Below are positions 10,315 to 20,258 of a DNA stretch of 64,000 nucleotides, piece after piece. The notes under the pieces were generated by a model. That model had not been told where the DNA came from, ran no database searches, and saw nothing but the letters and a program-made list of their open reading frames with translations. Within the stretch, counting starts at the first letter, position 1, and each line of letters starts with the position of its first letter. Origin of the DNA: Paralithodes platypus (Eukaryota; Arthropoda; Malacostraca; Decapoda; Lithodidae); contig CM064560.1 in the NCBI GenBank assembly GCA_032716605.1, positions 11,281,744 through 11,345,743 of the forward strand, given 5' to 3'. The position numbers and the translations under genes are program-made.

Positions 10315-10881
10315 TGTCGGGAATTTAGATAAAGAGGTTAAATTGCATATCACTGGTACATGAAATATCCCAACAAATAGTTATAATATAATTACCAACG
10401 AGGTATTCGTCGATGGGTGTAATCCAGTCCCCCACACACGGCTAATTCAATTGCATGACATGTAGGAATGTTCACATAATACATTATCGATACAATGAAC
10501 TTAGCTTAGAGGACTGGTGATGTAGGACTGTTGTTATAAATTAGTATTTGTAGCACATGGTGAACTGTGGGTTGAGTCAGAGCCGGTGGAGGAGATGTTG
10601 GCTGTACGGTGTTGATTGAGAGACTAAAGGGCCGGCGTCCGATCGCTTCGCGAAATTACATATGGCTGCCGGCTCATAATAATTATAACCCATAACTTGG
10701 TTTCATAATACATCTAGAGCTGATGTAGATATTTATACATTACAGTTAATATTTAACCTAACTTAAGAATAAACTACAATACACAAAGAACCAGCCGAAA
10801 TCGTACAAGCGATACGATACCGCCAAATTCAAATGTCCTATTGGACCAAAACCTGTCGGGATCATTACCCTATTCCCGACA
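10315..10881 (-). repeat. BEL element 5' LTR
   Basis: 567 bp, gap-free match to 2160-2726. The differences noticed are A/T near 10484, G/T near 10587, A/G near 10724 and A/G near 10855. It contains CTTCGCGAA and GCCGGCGTCC segments, but I cannot assign a promoter with confidence. Confidence 0.95.
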
Positions 10882-11280
10882 CAGACCAAGAGTGAGAGGG
10901 GTGGAAATGAGTTACTTGAGAAGGGCGTGCGGAGTTACATGGAGGGATAGACAGACGAATGAGGAAGTAAGAAGGAGGTGTGGTGTGGAGGTAGCTGTGC
11001 TGGAAAGTGTGAAAAGGAACACCTTGAGATGGATCGGCCATTTGGAACATATGGGAAGCGAGAGAATGACTAAGAGGGTGTACGAGAGCGAGGTGGAAGG
11101 ACAGAGAGGGAGAGGTAAACCGAAAGAGAGGTGGAAGGATGGAGTGAGGAAGTATATGGATGAAGGCTGTGCTGGTTGGGAGGAGGGGCGTTACCTGACT
11201 GGGGACAGAGGTGCATGGGGGCGGTTCGTTCGCGGCCACCCCTTCGGGGATCATGGCGTCAGGCAATAGATAGATAGATA
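10882..11280 (+). mobile_element. RTE-type LINE, right half with (ATAG)n tail
   Basis: Resumes the RTE copy interrupted at 2159. The sequence from CAGACCAAGAG parallels 43240-43622 and ends ATGGCGTCAGGCAATAGATAG. The C-terminal coding region (GVEMSYLRRACG, NTLRWIGHLEHM) is visible in 10841-11269. The ATAG tail followed by GTGCTTGGT closes the target duplication with 1494-1505. Confidence 0.88.
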
Positions 11281-11299
11281 GTGCTTGGTTTTTGGTCTA

Positions 11300-11634
11300 T
11301 ATATTTATTTATTTATTTATTTTTGAGTTTCCTTCGCTAGATCTCCATCAAGCTTAGAAAAATACCCACTAGACCCCCTTTCAAGATAAATGTGTACACT
11401 TTTCGGTAGAAAATTTTCCCGGCCAAAGGCCGGTTCCTTCTAAAATTAGAGGCTCGCTATCGCTTGCCAGGAAAAAATCGACACCTAAAGGTCACTAAAG
11501 GTCTTAATATTGATAACAAAATGAAAGGTCTCAAAATCGCCAAACTAACGGAACGAACGTCTTAAAACCTCTAAACTAATATGCTAGACATGAGGGAGAA
11601 GGGGGTCCAGAAAAAGCGAGTACTACCCCCTTAA
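11300..11634 (-). repeat. TTAA-ended interspersed repeat, copy B (reverse)
   Basis: Reverse-oriented member of the copy A family. The CCCGGCCAAAGGCCGG hairpin is at about 11420-11435, the family's TTAAGGGG end at 11625-11634, and an A-rich (here TTTATTTA) end at the left. Confidence 0.7.
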
Positions 11635-11689
11635 TCTGTACATAGGTAAGTTGATTGAAAGAGTGTCGGAATGTAAAATGGGGTGAAAA

Positions 11690-11826
11690 CTTGGAAATAT
11701 ATGCTGATGATAGTGTTGTATTAGCACCGTCGTTATCACCATTACAGTCTTTACTAAATATATTTAAAAATTAAGCAAAAGAAATTGATATTGACATGAA
11801 TATCAATCATTCATCATTTATGTATT
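11690..11826 (+). pseudogene. Decayed LINE RT fragment with YADD
   Basis: Translates as NIYADDSVVLAPSLSPLQ followed by SLLNIFKN, a stop, then AKEIDIDMNI. This is the RT catalytic YADD domain and the helix after it. It is probably the continuation of the relic at 1262-1493, separated by the RTE insertion and copy B. Confidence 0.6.
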
Positions 11827-12181
11827 TTAAGGGGGGATGGGCCGGTTTTCTGGACCACTTTCTCCCTCATGTTTATCCCCATTAGTTGTCAGATTTAAGA
11901 TGTTTGCCCCATTAGTTAGTCGATTTTAAGACCTTTTGCCCCATTTCTTCGTCAATATTTAGACCTTTCGTGCTATTTAGGTGTCGATTTTTTCCCTGGC
12001 GAACGATAGTGAGTCTGTAATGTTGGAAGAACCGGCCTTCGGCCGGGACATTTTTCTACCGAAAAATGTACAAATTAATCTAGAAGGGGGATCTAATGGA
12101 TGTGTTGTTTTTTTTAATTTGATGGAGGTCTAGGGAGGAAACTATAACAAATAATGAATACATGCAAAAAACTCCCCAAAA
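11827..12181 (+). repeat. TTAA-ended interspersed repeat, copy C
   Basis: Starts TTAAGGGGGGATGGG. The hairpin ACCGGCCTTCGGCCGGG is at about 12031-12047, and it ends near CTCCCCAAAA, a decayed right end. Confidence 0.75.
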
Positions 12182-12930
12182 GTGAACCATCCCCCCGGGG
12201 GTTAAGGGTAGTAAAGCTAAACACTTGGAGCCAAAGTTGCTGCTATATGGATAGATATTGAAATGTTCTTCATGAGCAACATTATCAAGAGTTTGTAATA
12301 AATGGTAATGTAAATAATGGCAAACACTTAATAAGGTTTATAAACAAGTTTATAATTATTTTATTGTATTGTACGTATTTATTTAATGTTCATGTTAGGG
12401 TTTTGTATGAGTTGGTTCAGAGTTACCGTTCAAGATTTTATGATTCAGAATTATGGTTTTATAGCAAAAAGTGCCAACTTCCTCTTAATTTAGCAGTTTG
12501 CAATTGGCTACCACAAAGCAATACAAAAAATGCTGAAATTTAAATACTAGGAAAGTAATCATAAAGCATGTGACATGCTGGACATATAACATTTAATAAT
12601 TTAATTAATGTATTAAACATTTGATTTGTTTACAAATCTATCTGTCTGTCTAAAGCCTTGTCACATTTTACAAGAATTAATATTAAACCTTGATGATCAC
12701 TTATCAATAGCAAAGGAAGTTAACCATATCCTAGTACATGCAAATGGCGTATCAGATTTGAAAACTAATGATATTTATGCCATCAAGTCAAGATTAATAT
12801 TTGTACAAAACCATAAACCTTAAATGTGGTAGTGTATAAAGTTTCTGTTATCTCTATTGTATATAAATATGTAAAATGTTAACTGTGTATAGCTTCTTAT
12901 TAAATAGAGAATTGAGTTTGAGTCTATATA
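12182..12930. other. AT-rich DNA, nothing recognised
   Basis: No coding similarity, tRNA or repeat partner recognised. Small open frames here lack family features. Confidence 0.6.
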
Positions 12931-12934
12931 TACG

Positions 12935-13090
12935 GTATATAAATATGTCTACTTATATATCTATTTACCTACCTATCTATCCATCTATTTATCTATCTAT
13001 CTATCTGTCAGTCTATCTATCTGTCCGTCTGTGTCTATCTATCTGTCTGTCTACCTATCTACCTACCTACCTACCTACCTACCCACTTAC
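12935..13090. repeat. CTAT/CTGT/CTAC microsatellite
   Basis: Degenerate tetranucleotide tract in the intron just upstream of the SLC22 exon. Its pyrimidine richness may support the acceptor at 13115-13116. Confidence 0.85.
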
Positions 13091-13116
13091 TGACCTATTA
13101 ACCCATGGCTCCCCAG

Positions 13117-13219
13117 TGCCGGCCGTACTACCAATATTCCTGATAGGGGGGGAGTTCCTGAATGCACCCCTAGCGTTCACCTGCAGCCTGCCCGGACCTC
13201 AGTACCACGCCTATAATGG
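13117..13219 (+). CDS. SLC22-type organic ion transporter, exon with TM1
   Basis: Acceptor CCCCAG before 13117 (phase 1), donor GTGAGT at 13220 (phase 2). It encodes a hydrophobic span (VPAVLPIFLIGGEF, then LNAPLAFTC) ending in a Cys and SLPGPQYHAYNG. This fits the end of TM1 and the start of the extracellular loop of SLC22 carriers, plasma-membrane major-facilitator proteins that move organic cations, anions or carnitine. The phase-2 donor matches the phase-2 acceptor at 51957, and the joined Asn-Gly-Ser makes a glycosylation sequon typical of this loop. Alone the exon is weakly diagnostic; the assignment rests mainly on the later exons. The upstream exon is not found and the substrate cannot be told. 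Confidence 0.6.
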
Positions 13220-13752
13220 GTGAGTAGACCTGGGTAAGGGGCTCAGTGCAATAAAATTTAGAGTCAAGGATACTTTACAGATTATCAACGGAGATGTTAA
13301 ATAACTTCTAATATCAGTGAATTTTTGTATGACTTTAAAAATAGCATGTAATGTTATTGGGAGGCTACTTGAACATATAAATGTGGACTTGACAGACAGA
13401 GACAAATTAACTCAAAGTACTAAGGTTGAATTAACACAAATATTTCCCAGGTGTATCAGAGAAGTCAAGGTCTCGTTTCATCTTCTCGTTCTTGGTCATC
13501 GTGGCGGGGGACCTATGCTTGTTATACTTGTTCTTCTTCTTCGACTTCTTCTTCTTGCTATGATTCTTTGGTAAGAGAGTAAGGGTTGCTGAATTCTCTA
13601 GGTGCCTCACAGGGGTTGCTGAATGAGGTTGTGGCCACACAAGGGTTGCTGAGAGTGGTCAAGGGGGTTGGTGTCAAAACAGGGAGTGCCAAATTCTGAT
13701 TCAAGGGTTACGGAATATTCTGGGTGCCTCACAGGGTTTGTTTTTTATTTGT
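13220..13752. other. Intron start with GGGTTGCTGA repeats
   Basis: Start of the ~38.7 kb intron. 13585-13735 has several degenerate copies of AGGGTTGCTGA. A K-rich open frame on the minus strand (13431-13640) has no family features. Confidence 0.5.
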
Positions 13753-13880
13753 ATTTTTTTTATGAAGGAGACAAAAGGCATAGCTGCCTGTAACAAGTGT
13801 TTCCCCCAAAGTTACAAGAGTGACATAGCCAGATCCAAGGTATGTTGTTGAATGCAGTTGCGGACTGCCAAAGGGTGTTA
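13753..13880 (-). mobile_element. Diverged Jockey-like LINE 3' end (reverse)
   Basis: The minus strand carries the 3' UTR signature seen at 1110-1190 and 46985-47060: TGTCACTCTTGTAAC, GGCAGCTATGCCTTTTGTCT, then an A-rich tail. More diverged than other copies, hence older. Confidence 0.55.
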
Positions 13881-14225
13881 CTGCTGTTGTAGTTCCCCAG
13901 ATTTTCTGGCCGAAGAATCCCAAGTCCGGTAGACCGACGCCACTCCAGACGCTCGGGCCCCTGGAGGGGCCAGGGTGAGATAAGATCTGTCTCTGAAAGG
14001 GCAGCAGTGTAGGGGATCATCAACCCATGGGCTTGCGCGCCCAGGCCAATGCCCCCCACCGTTCGTATCCACCCCCCCTTCCCTTGCAGTGCCACCCAAT
14101 TGGGCGATCTCACCAGCACCTAGAAGGAAAAGTAGTCCAGGAAAAGAAACAGACAGAAACAGCTAAGGTTGGGTAGAGGATGCCAAACCTCACTCTAGAT
14201 AGGACCAGCTCTCACCCAACTGCCA
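13860..14225. repeat. Old interspersed repeat shared with 33300-33500 and 61120-61190
   Basis: CTGTTGTAGTTCCCCAG with TTTCTGGCCGAAGAATCCC pairs with a similar segment at 33315-33360. AGAGGATGCCAAACCTCA at about 14177-14194 is the reverse of a segment at 61127-61145. Family unknown. Confidence 0.45.
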
Positions 14226-15190
14226 AGGGTGGCTGAGGTTGGTAATTTTGTTTACCTCCAAAGAGTTGCTGAAGGGTTGCTGATTTTCGGAGAGGGGGTG
14301 AGCCTGCCGAACAATCTATCCTCTCACTCTTTGCTCATTCAACTGTTCTTCCTGGTCTTGGTGTTCTTGAGGGGAGAAAGGGTCTGTGTGGTGGGGTTGG
14401 GGCAGCTCTTGTGCCCTTGTTTCTTTGGCCTGGCCCTCTCCTGTCTTTTAATCGCCCAGGTAGCAGGTGTGGGGGAAGGTAACCAGCCAGCGGCGCGACG
14501 AGTGTCCTTGGTGGGCGTAGAATAACAGTGCCATTACTTGATCTTTTATGTATAATTCAAAGAATTTCACCTGCTTGTTAACTACCAAATTCAAGAAAAC
14601 ATTTGGCTTGTAATACATTTTTGTAATTACTAAACATTAAAAAATGGGCCTGTGACTATTATTGTCTAAAAATACAAAAAGGCATTCTTAAGCTGATATA
14701 ATCGTTTACTGTTAACCAAAATATAATGGAAGTGTCTCTGTCACACTGAATATATTAGTGACATCTTCAATATTGTACTTATGCATTAGGGTACTTAAAA
14801 GAAACTTAGAGGTCCGTGATACCAACTAACTATCTTTGCCACTTCCACAATATCCATATACAGCATAAACATGTACAGTCACACTACTAAATGATAACTC
14901 GATTCCCAGTACCCTTCCCTCAGAAAATACTATCTAGCAATTATTGAGTCTTTATTATATACCTTCATTACACACCGGGAAGAACTGTATTTAAGGAAAT
15001 AATACAAACAAATAATTTATAAGTATTGTTGCCATATATTTCTCTCATTAAGTGAGAGGAAGCCAAATAATACAAAAGTTGAGACTAAGCCAAATCAAGA
15101 ATGTGAAGCTCGCAGTGTATCGCTCACTTTATTTAGGATTAAAATTGCTATACTCCCAAAATCATGAGTGACAAGCAAAAACCAATGTTG
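14226..15190. other. No gene recognised
   Basis: A GC-richer start (to about 14525) then AT-rich DNA. The 98-codon frame at 14229-14525 has no recognisable domain. Confidence 0.5.
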
Positions 15191-15192
15191 CT

Positions 15193-15350
15193 TAGAGCCA
15201 CGGTGGTCGAGTGGTGAGCACGCTCAAGTGGGAATCTGCTTGACCTGGGTTCGATCCCAGCCCAGGCGGACATTTAGTGGGTGTTGTAGTACGTCCTAGC
15301 ATGTTTCACATGCTTGCACCCAGTCGGGGGACACCTCGACGACGTATACA
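15193..15350 (+). mobile_element. tRNA-derived SINE (V-type head CACGGTGG)
   Basis: AGCCACGGTGGTCGAGTGG has a pol III A box (TGGTCGAGTGG), followed ~45 bp later by the B box GGGTTCGATCCC. The cloverleaf is degenerate and more sequence follows (ACATTTAGTGGGTGTTGTAG), so this is a SINE head, not a functional tRNA. Its first bases resemble the minus-strand SINE at 50924-51236. Confidence 0.65.
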
Positions 15351-16235
15351 GATTAATAACACACATAACAAAGCCACTCCAATAGCTTCCTCTCTCTCCT
15401 CTCTACACTCTTCAGAAAAATAGGAAAAGTAAAATGTAGATACGAGGTGCTGTTGTAAAGGCTTATCCCTCAATACCTTCACCTGAACTGACCTGCGGAA
15501 AAAGGCTTTTAATGCTTGTCTTACTGTTTAAGCCAACAATACTTGGAGAAAAGCGTCTCATAGGATAAAAATGTACAGTTAAAGGTAGTATTCAAATAAT
15601 GAGTGTCAATAAATTATGTAAATAAACATATAAAAGTTGTGAAGTGTTGGGACTCCGATTACAGCGGAGCGTTGCCAGCTGGTTGCCAGAATCGGGAATT
15701 TTGTCCATAAGTAAAACAAAAAAAGCGAGTCATCACATCTTATCGCGATTGTACAGCAAAATATATTCCTGCTGTAACTGAATATAATTGTATTAACTAA
15801 TGCAATAAATAAAACGAAAATTATCTAGTTGATTTTGCAGCTGCATCATGACGTCATCAGTGGAACAACAATTATGATAATTATGCTCCTACAGTAATAT
15901 TATTCCCTGCAATAAAAAATCAGATATTTTGGAACCTAATCAAGATACTGAACAAGATACTAAAATGTCCACCATTTCCTAATTTTATTCCTAATTGCGT
16001 TGGTCATTAGACACATTTATAAGAATCCTGTCTTATAACGGTATCAGTCAAATGTTACTTTCATCCATTTGTTTCTGGGGTGTCCATCTCTGTTATGTCT
16101 TTAGCATCTTGAGGCCCAGGTCTTTAATTGTGTAGCTGAAGAGAAAGAATTAAAACATGATTGCGATATGAAGCTTTGAAGAATCTGACAAGAGAGAGAG
16201 AGAGAGTAATTACATGATTCAGGTACGCAGAGATG

Positions 16236-16278
<43 letters not shown>

Positions 16279-16312
16279 CACCGGTATATATATATATATC
16301 CACTATATATAT
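15351..16312. other. AT-rich DNA ending in poly(A) and (TA)n
   Basis: Nothing coding recognised. A (GA)n tract at 16190-16207, poly(A) at 16236-16261 and (TA)n to 16312, which directly abuts the left LTR of the Gmr1-like element. Confidence 0.7.
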
Positions 16313-16564
16313 TGTTACGTATCTTGATCCTCAAGTGGTTAACTTGATGAATCTAGATAGCACAGATATATATTAAGGTATCAGTCAGCTGAAGGCAAAA
16401 CAAAAGTAAAATCTAATACAATTATTTCCTGTTGTTGCTTCCTTTCCTTTTGGATCTTAGGACTTAGTATCCTTTATTGACTGATACTCTTTAATTATGA
16501 AAAATACTGAAACTAATTAAAGTCATGTAGTATTTATAAAGAATTATTATTTAACCGAAGCCTA

Positions 16565-17795
16565 CAGTGCATTCATTCGACATATATCAACAGGCCCCGC
16601 CCGCTTCCACCAGCGCCGTAGACGAAGTAGAGCTTATCATACCACAATCTCGGACAAGTCACTTGTCACGATACCACGGAGCTGATAAGAGCTCAAGTAA
16701 AATTAATTATAGGATGTAAGAGCGCTTTAATACATGCATATTTGCAGATATTCTTTACTATACAATATTACCATATACCATAGTACAGAAAAGTAAACTC
16801 CATTACCATTGTTACCTCGTCTACTTGGGCAGAGCAGAGGTAGAAAATTATTAAGCTAGGTTTAGCAAGCGACTGCGTTTGGGTGTATAGGGTACGGTAC
16901 GTAACCGTAATGCCTCCCCCCTCCCTTGTCTGTGAGCCTCGGTCTCCCTCCCTCCCTCTCTCTCTCTCATATTGTGAAGTGATCAAAGTTGTCAATGGTC
17001 CAAGTATGGGTGAAAGCCGTTGCTGGTAAACTGGTGAATGAAAGACTCCTTCAATCTTCCTGCCTTGAGTTCTGATCTTATTAATTAATGGCTGTGAAAC
17101 TTTCGTTGCCTCAGAGGTTTTCTTCACCACCACATCAACTGGCTCAGTTTTCTCCTTATCAAAATACATGAATACATTTAAGACAATATTCCTGGCTTGA
17201 CTGACAAGTCGGGGAGAACCAGCAGTTCTGCCAGGGGTATTATGGGCAGGAGACGCCATCTTCCCCCTTCAGAAGACAGGAGGGAACTGAACTGACGTTT
17301 GAATAGCAGCGCAGTGACAGTTGAAACCTTGAGAGAGAAGCGTTGCCAATGTAGCTACATTACCGCTAGATCTAAAATTATTTACTTGAACAAGGGAATG
17401 GAGCTGTTAAAGACAGGCTCCAGTCTTAACATTTCTTTCTCACTCGTTGATGTAGAAAGGTAGATGGCTTTGTAGGCCATATTTAATAATTTAAAATGAT
17501 AAATAAATATTGACTTGATCTAGCGGCAATATTTTACACCTAGCAATAAGAATGCTGGCTATACTCCGCATCTTTTAGCACATGTTATCAATATTGGAGT
17601 AATATTCTAGCAATATTAGGTAGGCATTTACTAGTTTGTATTCTTCTAGTTACTTCTGCAAACAGATTAAATAATATTTTTGTGCTGATTTGGTAACCCT
17701 GTTGGGCACACCTACCTCGCACAGTCATGCCAGCCGTATGATAACAGTTGGGGAAGGGGGCGGGGCCTGTCGATATATGTCGAATGAATGCACTG
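16565..17795. mobile_element. Tc1/mariner-type element, 1231 bp
   Basis: Present in the left LTR and absent at the same site in the right LTR (near 26691). Flanked by TA, with inverted repeats of about 37 bp starting CAGTGCATTCATTCGAC, one mismatch noticed. The CAGT start and TA duplication indicate Tc1/mariner. A remnant transposase ORF is inside. Confidence 0.88.
16768..17259 (-). pseudogene. Tc1/mariner-type transposase N-terminal remnant
   Basis: 163 codons, start at 17259. Residues ~20-75 (SQARNIVLNVFMYFDKEK, then a region with VSQPLINKI) look like the helix-turn-helix DNA-binding start seen in DDE-type transposases of this superfamily. The rest, including a Glu/Arg/Gly-rich run, is unrelated, and no DDE core follows. 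Probably an internally deleted, non-autonomous copy. Confidence 0.5.
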
Positions 17796-18430
17796 TAGTA
17801 GGCTATTGTTATGAACCAAAGAAGTTATATCTAAAGAAGGACTATTAATTCTATAAAAAGTCTTGAAAGATAAATATTAAAGTAAGAATATTTCTGTCTC
17901 TTACCCTTTTTGAAATGAATAAATAGTTGTCTTATAATGTCCTTTTATTTATATTTAATGTAATTATTCTTGGTTCTTGTCTTACGTTAATAGTATTATA
18001 TTATTATTATCATCAGGATTAATATCATAGTCACATAAAAAGTTAGATATATATTTAATAATTAGTTAAATGTATTTCTTAACCACGTAACATTTAGGTT
18101 TGATTATGAGTAAATTAAGTTACAGGATCGCTTCATAGATTCGATTCAGGTCTCACTCAAATAATATGAAAAGCAAAATAATATTTTGAAGCTAAAAGAA
18201 TTGTCTTCAGCTTAGGAAATCACTAGAAGTAACATAAAAACAGCCATGTTAGTCTAAGGCGATATTACTAATATGAGACAATAGTATCACCGTACTAAGC
18301 ACCGTTAAGCAATGTAAGCTTAATTAAAAGAAAATGAAATAACTCGTAAGTATTAATATAACACGATAGTATTACTTTCATCATAACCCAATTACTTAAA
18401 GAGTTGCTTTAGTCCACAAGTTAGTCAACT

Positions 18431-18612
18431 AAAATAGTTAAGTACATAATATCGTTAACGTTAATTCCCAATCAAATAGTTAAGTACATAATAGTAGCGT
18501 TAACGTTAATTCCCAATCAAATAGTTAAGTACATAATAGTAGCGTTCAACGTTAATTCCCAATCAAATAGTTAAGTACATAATAGTAGCGTTCAACGTTA
18601 ATTCCCAATCAC
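18431..18612. repeat. LTR minisatellite, 4 units
   Basis: Units of ~44-46 bp built on ATAGTTAAGTACATAATAG, GTTAACGTTAATTCCC, AATCA. The other LTR has six units (27325-27604), which accounts for nearly all of the ~99-bp LTR length difference. Confidence 0.9.
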
Positions 18613-19115
18613 ATATCTCACTAACCAACAACGTAAGTGTTTACACCGAACACACTTAACACACACTTATATAATCTGACTGACAGTCACAATCCCATTA
18701 TAATACTTCACCCCGTCTTCCTCCAGCTGCAAGTTCACCTTCCCCAACTCCAAATGAGACTGATTTGAATGCCCACTACTCGGGTCTTATATACTAAACA
18801 ATGATGGTGTAGGAACGAATCAGGAGGCGGTTGATGGTGCGCGCTCCAATCAAAGCTCCTCGAGTTGCGTAGCAGGTGCGTGGTCCAATGGGGTCTCCTG
18901 GCGTCGATCATACGTCATAGCGACGGGTCATCGAAGTAGTTTGCAGGGTCCCCTATGACGCACGCAGGTGTGAAGGCTTGTTTGCTGGTATGCGGACGAG
19001 CTGGTTTCCCACTCGCTAGTTCGCTCGCTGGTCTGCTTCGCCGCCTGGGTAGTTTGGCACTCCTTCAACTCTTAATTCTAACTCCTAAAATAAACATACA
19101 GGGCTCCGTATGTCA

Positions 19116-19127
19116 GACCTCCCCCCT
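19116..19127 (-). promoter_or_regulatory. Gmr1-like polypurine tract
   Basis: The minus strand reads AGGGGGGAGGTC immediately before the LTR start TGACATACGG, the expected plus-strand primer position. Confidence 0.7.
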
Positions 19128-19224
19128 AGAAAAGAGTTTAAGGAGTATAGTACATAATATTAAACATACTACATAAATAGATTCACCACCAGATTGGCAA
19201 CAACAAGATTATAATGAGGATATA

Positions 19225-19866
19225 ATAAGGATATCACCCAAAGTAGGCAACGTCTCCAGGTACCACATCAGAACATAGCCGGAACGTACCTGGGGCGTTT
19301 TTCGAACTGCAAGGCATCTCACAGCTGATGGCTTAAAAGCGCACTACTAAAACATGATATTTACCTCGCTACAAGGAAGAGCTAATTGCCAAAATCCTCT
19401 CATTAAGTTAAACTTACTGTTGTATGAGGCCAACCTGGTAAATGCAATCTTTGATCCGTGGCAGTGGGTAGGTATCGTTCTTTGTGACGGCATTAACTTG
19501 CCTATAGTCCATACATAACCTATGGCTCCTGTCTGGCTTTGGCACAAGTATGACCAGACTACTCCACTGGCTTAAGGCCCTTGTGATCAGCTGGTTTGAA
19601 AACATGAAGTCAAGCTCGACCTGCAGTATACTCCTGCGTTGTGGTGAGACACGGTAGGGGGATAGTTTAATGGGAGTTGCATCCCCTACGTCGATGTCGT
19701 GCACGGCCAAAGAAGTGAGCCCTGGAGTATCACGGAACACACTGGGAGACTGAGATAAAACAGAGATTAGTTGGTTCGCTTGATCAGAGGGAAGATGACA
19801 TAGTTTAGATGGTAATTCCCCCCAAGCTACTGAATTATACTGAAAGTTGGATAGGCTACATGACAA
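19225..19866 (-). pseudogene. Gmr1-like reverse transcriptase, truncated
   Basis: Downstream of integrase on the minus strand. The N-terminal RT region is clear: HDIDVGDATPIKLSPYRV, QWSSLVILVPKPD and MDYRQVNAVTKND, then PLPRIKDCI. After a frameshift KFNLMRGFWQLAL follows, then MPCSSKNAPGTF in a third frame, the remains of the MPFGLKNAP motif. The catalytic YxDD block and RNase H are missing before the LTR. Dead. Confidence 0.85.
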
Positions 19867-19908
19867 GTCAAAGTCTGCATGGATACCTTCAGGCTCTGGA
19901 ACAGTCTG

Positions 19909-20256
19909 TTACGGGTCAGTAAGAGAACTGAAGACTTCGTCCGCACCAGGCTGTCCACAGGTCCTGACATTCACTGCCACAGTGGGAGAATCTGGAAGAG
20001 AGGAATCAGGGGACCTATGGTAGGGTTTCAACATATTTATATGGAATACTTGCGTGGGCTTTCTCCTGTCTGGGGTAGTTACTAGATAATCGGTAATGCT
20101 CGCCCTCCGAGTGATCTTATATGGGCCTCTGAACTTGGCAGATAAAGGTTGGCCAAAAAGGGGGAGCAGGACCAAAACCTCATCACCGGGCTGAAACTCC
20201 CTCTCACAGGCTTTTCTGTCATACCAGTTCTTCATGGAGCTTTTAGCCACTGTCAA
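19909..20256 (-). CDS. Gmr1-like integrase C-terminal domain
   Basis: 115 codons. KNWYDRKACEREFQPGDEV is the linker before the C-terminal barrel. KFRGPYKI is the GPY/F motif, with FHINMLKPYH after it. It is the 3' part of the integrase whose core is at 20259-21209; a frame change between the two (near 20257) means this copy is broken there. The RT region follows directly, showing the integrase-before-RT order. Confidence 0.88.
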   Translation of the reverse strand: MTVAKSSMKNWYDRKACEREFQPGDEVLVLLPLFGQPLSAKFRGPYKITRRASITDYLVTTPDRRKPTQVFHINMLKPYHRSPDSSLPDSPTVAVNVRTCGQPGADEVFSSLTDP

Positions 20257-20258
20257 GT

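Larger units (their letters stand above)
2160..10881 (-). mobile_element. BEL/Pao LTR retrotransposon with an SGNH-hydrolase ORF
   Basis: A complete 8722-bp insertion: two 567-bp LTRs, 5-bp target duplication CAGAC (2155-2159 and 10882-10886), and terminal inverted TGTCGGGAAT. Reading the minus strand, the order is 5' LTR, primer site, SGNH-like ORF, gag-pol, integrase, 3' LTR. BEL/Pao membership follows from the Pao-type RT/RNase H, the integrase followed by a C-terminal domain, and the 5-bp duplication. Only four LTR differences show, so it is young. Even so, pol carries at least two in-frame stops and a TTAA MITE, so this copy cannot make full pol. It lies within an RTE copy. Confidence 0.95.
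16313..19115 (-). repeat. Gmr1-like 3' LTR (with Tc1-like insertion)
   Basis: TGTTACGTATC at the left, ...GTATGTCA at the right; about 1570 bp without the insertion. On the minus strand it starts TGACATACGG. It carries TATATAAG (minus strand, ~18786-18793) and TCAGTCTC about 30 bp downstream (~18755-18762), an arthropod TATA plus initiator arrangement that also occurs in the other LTR. It has four copies of a 44-46 bp minisatellite. Confidence 0.85.

Noticed and set aside
13431..13640. Lys-rich frame with nearby AG and GT sites, considered as an extra exon
   Set aside because: No family similarity, the phase does not join the SLC22 exons, and no donor is found on the coding strand.
15193..15270. 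Possible functional tRNA gene
   Set aside because: A and B boxes are present, but the stems are degenerate and extra sequence follows as in SINEs.
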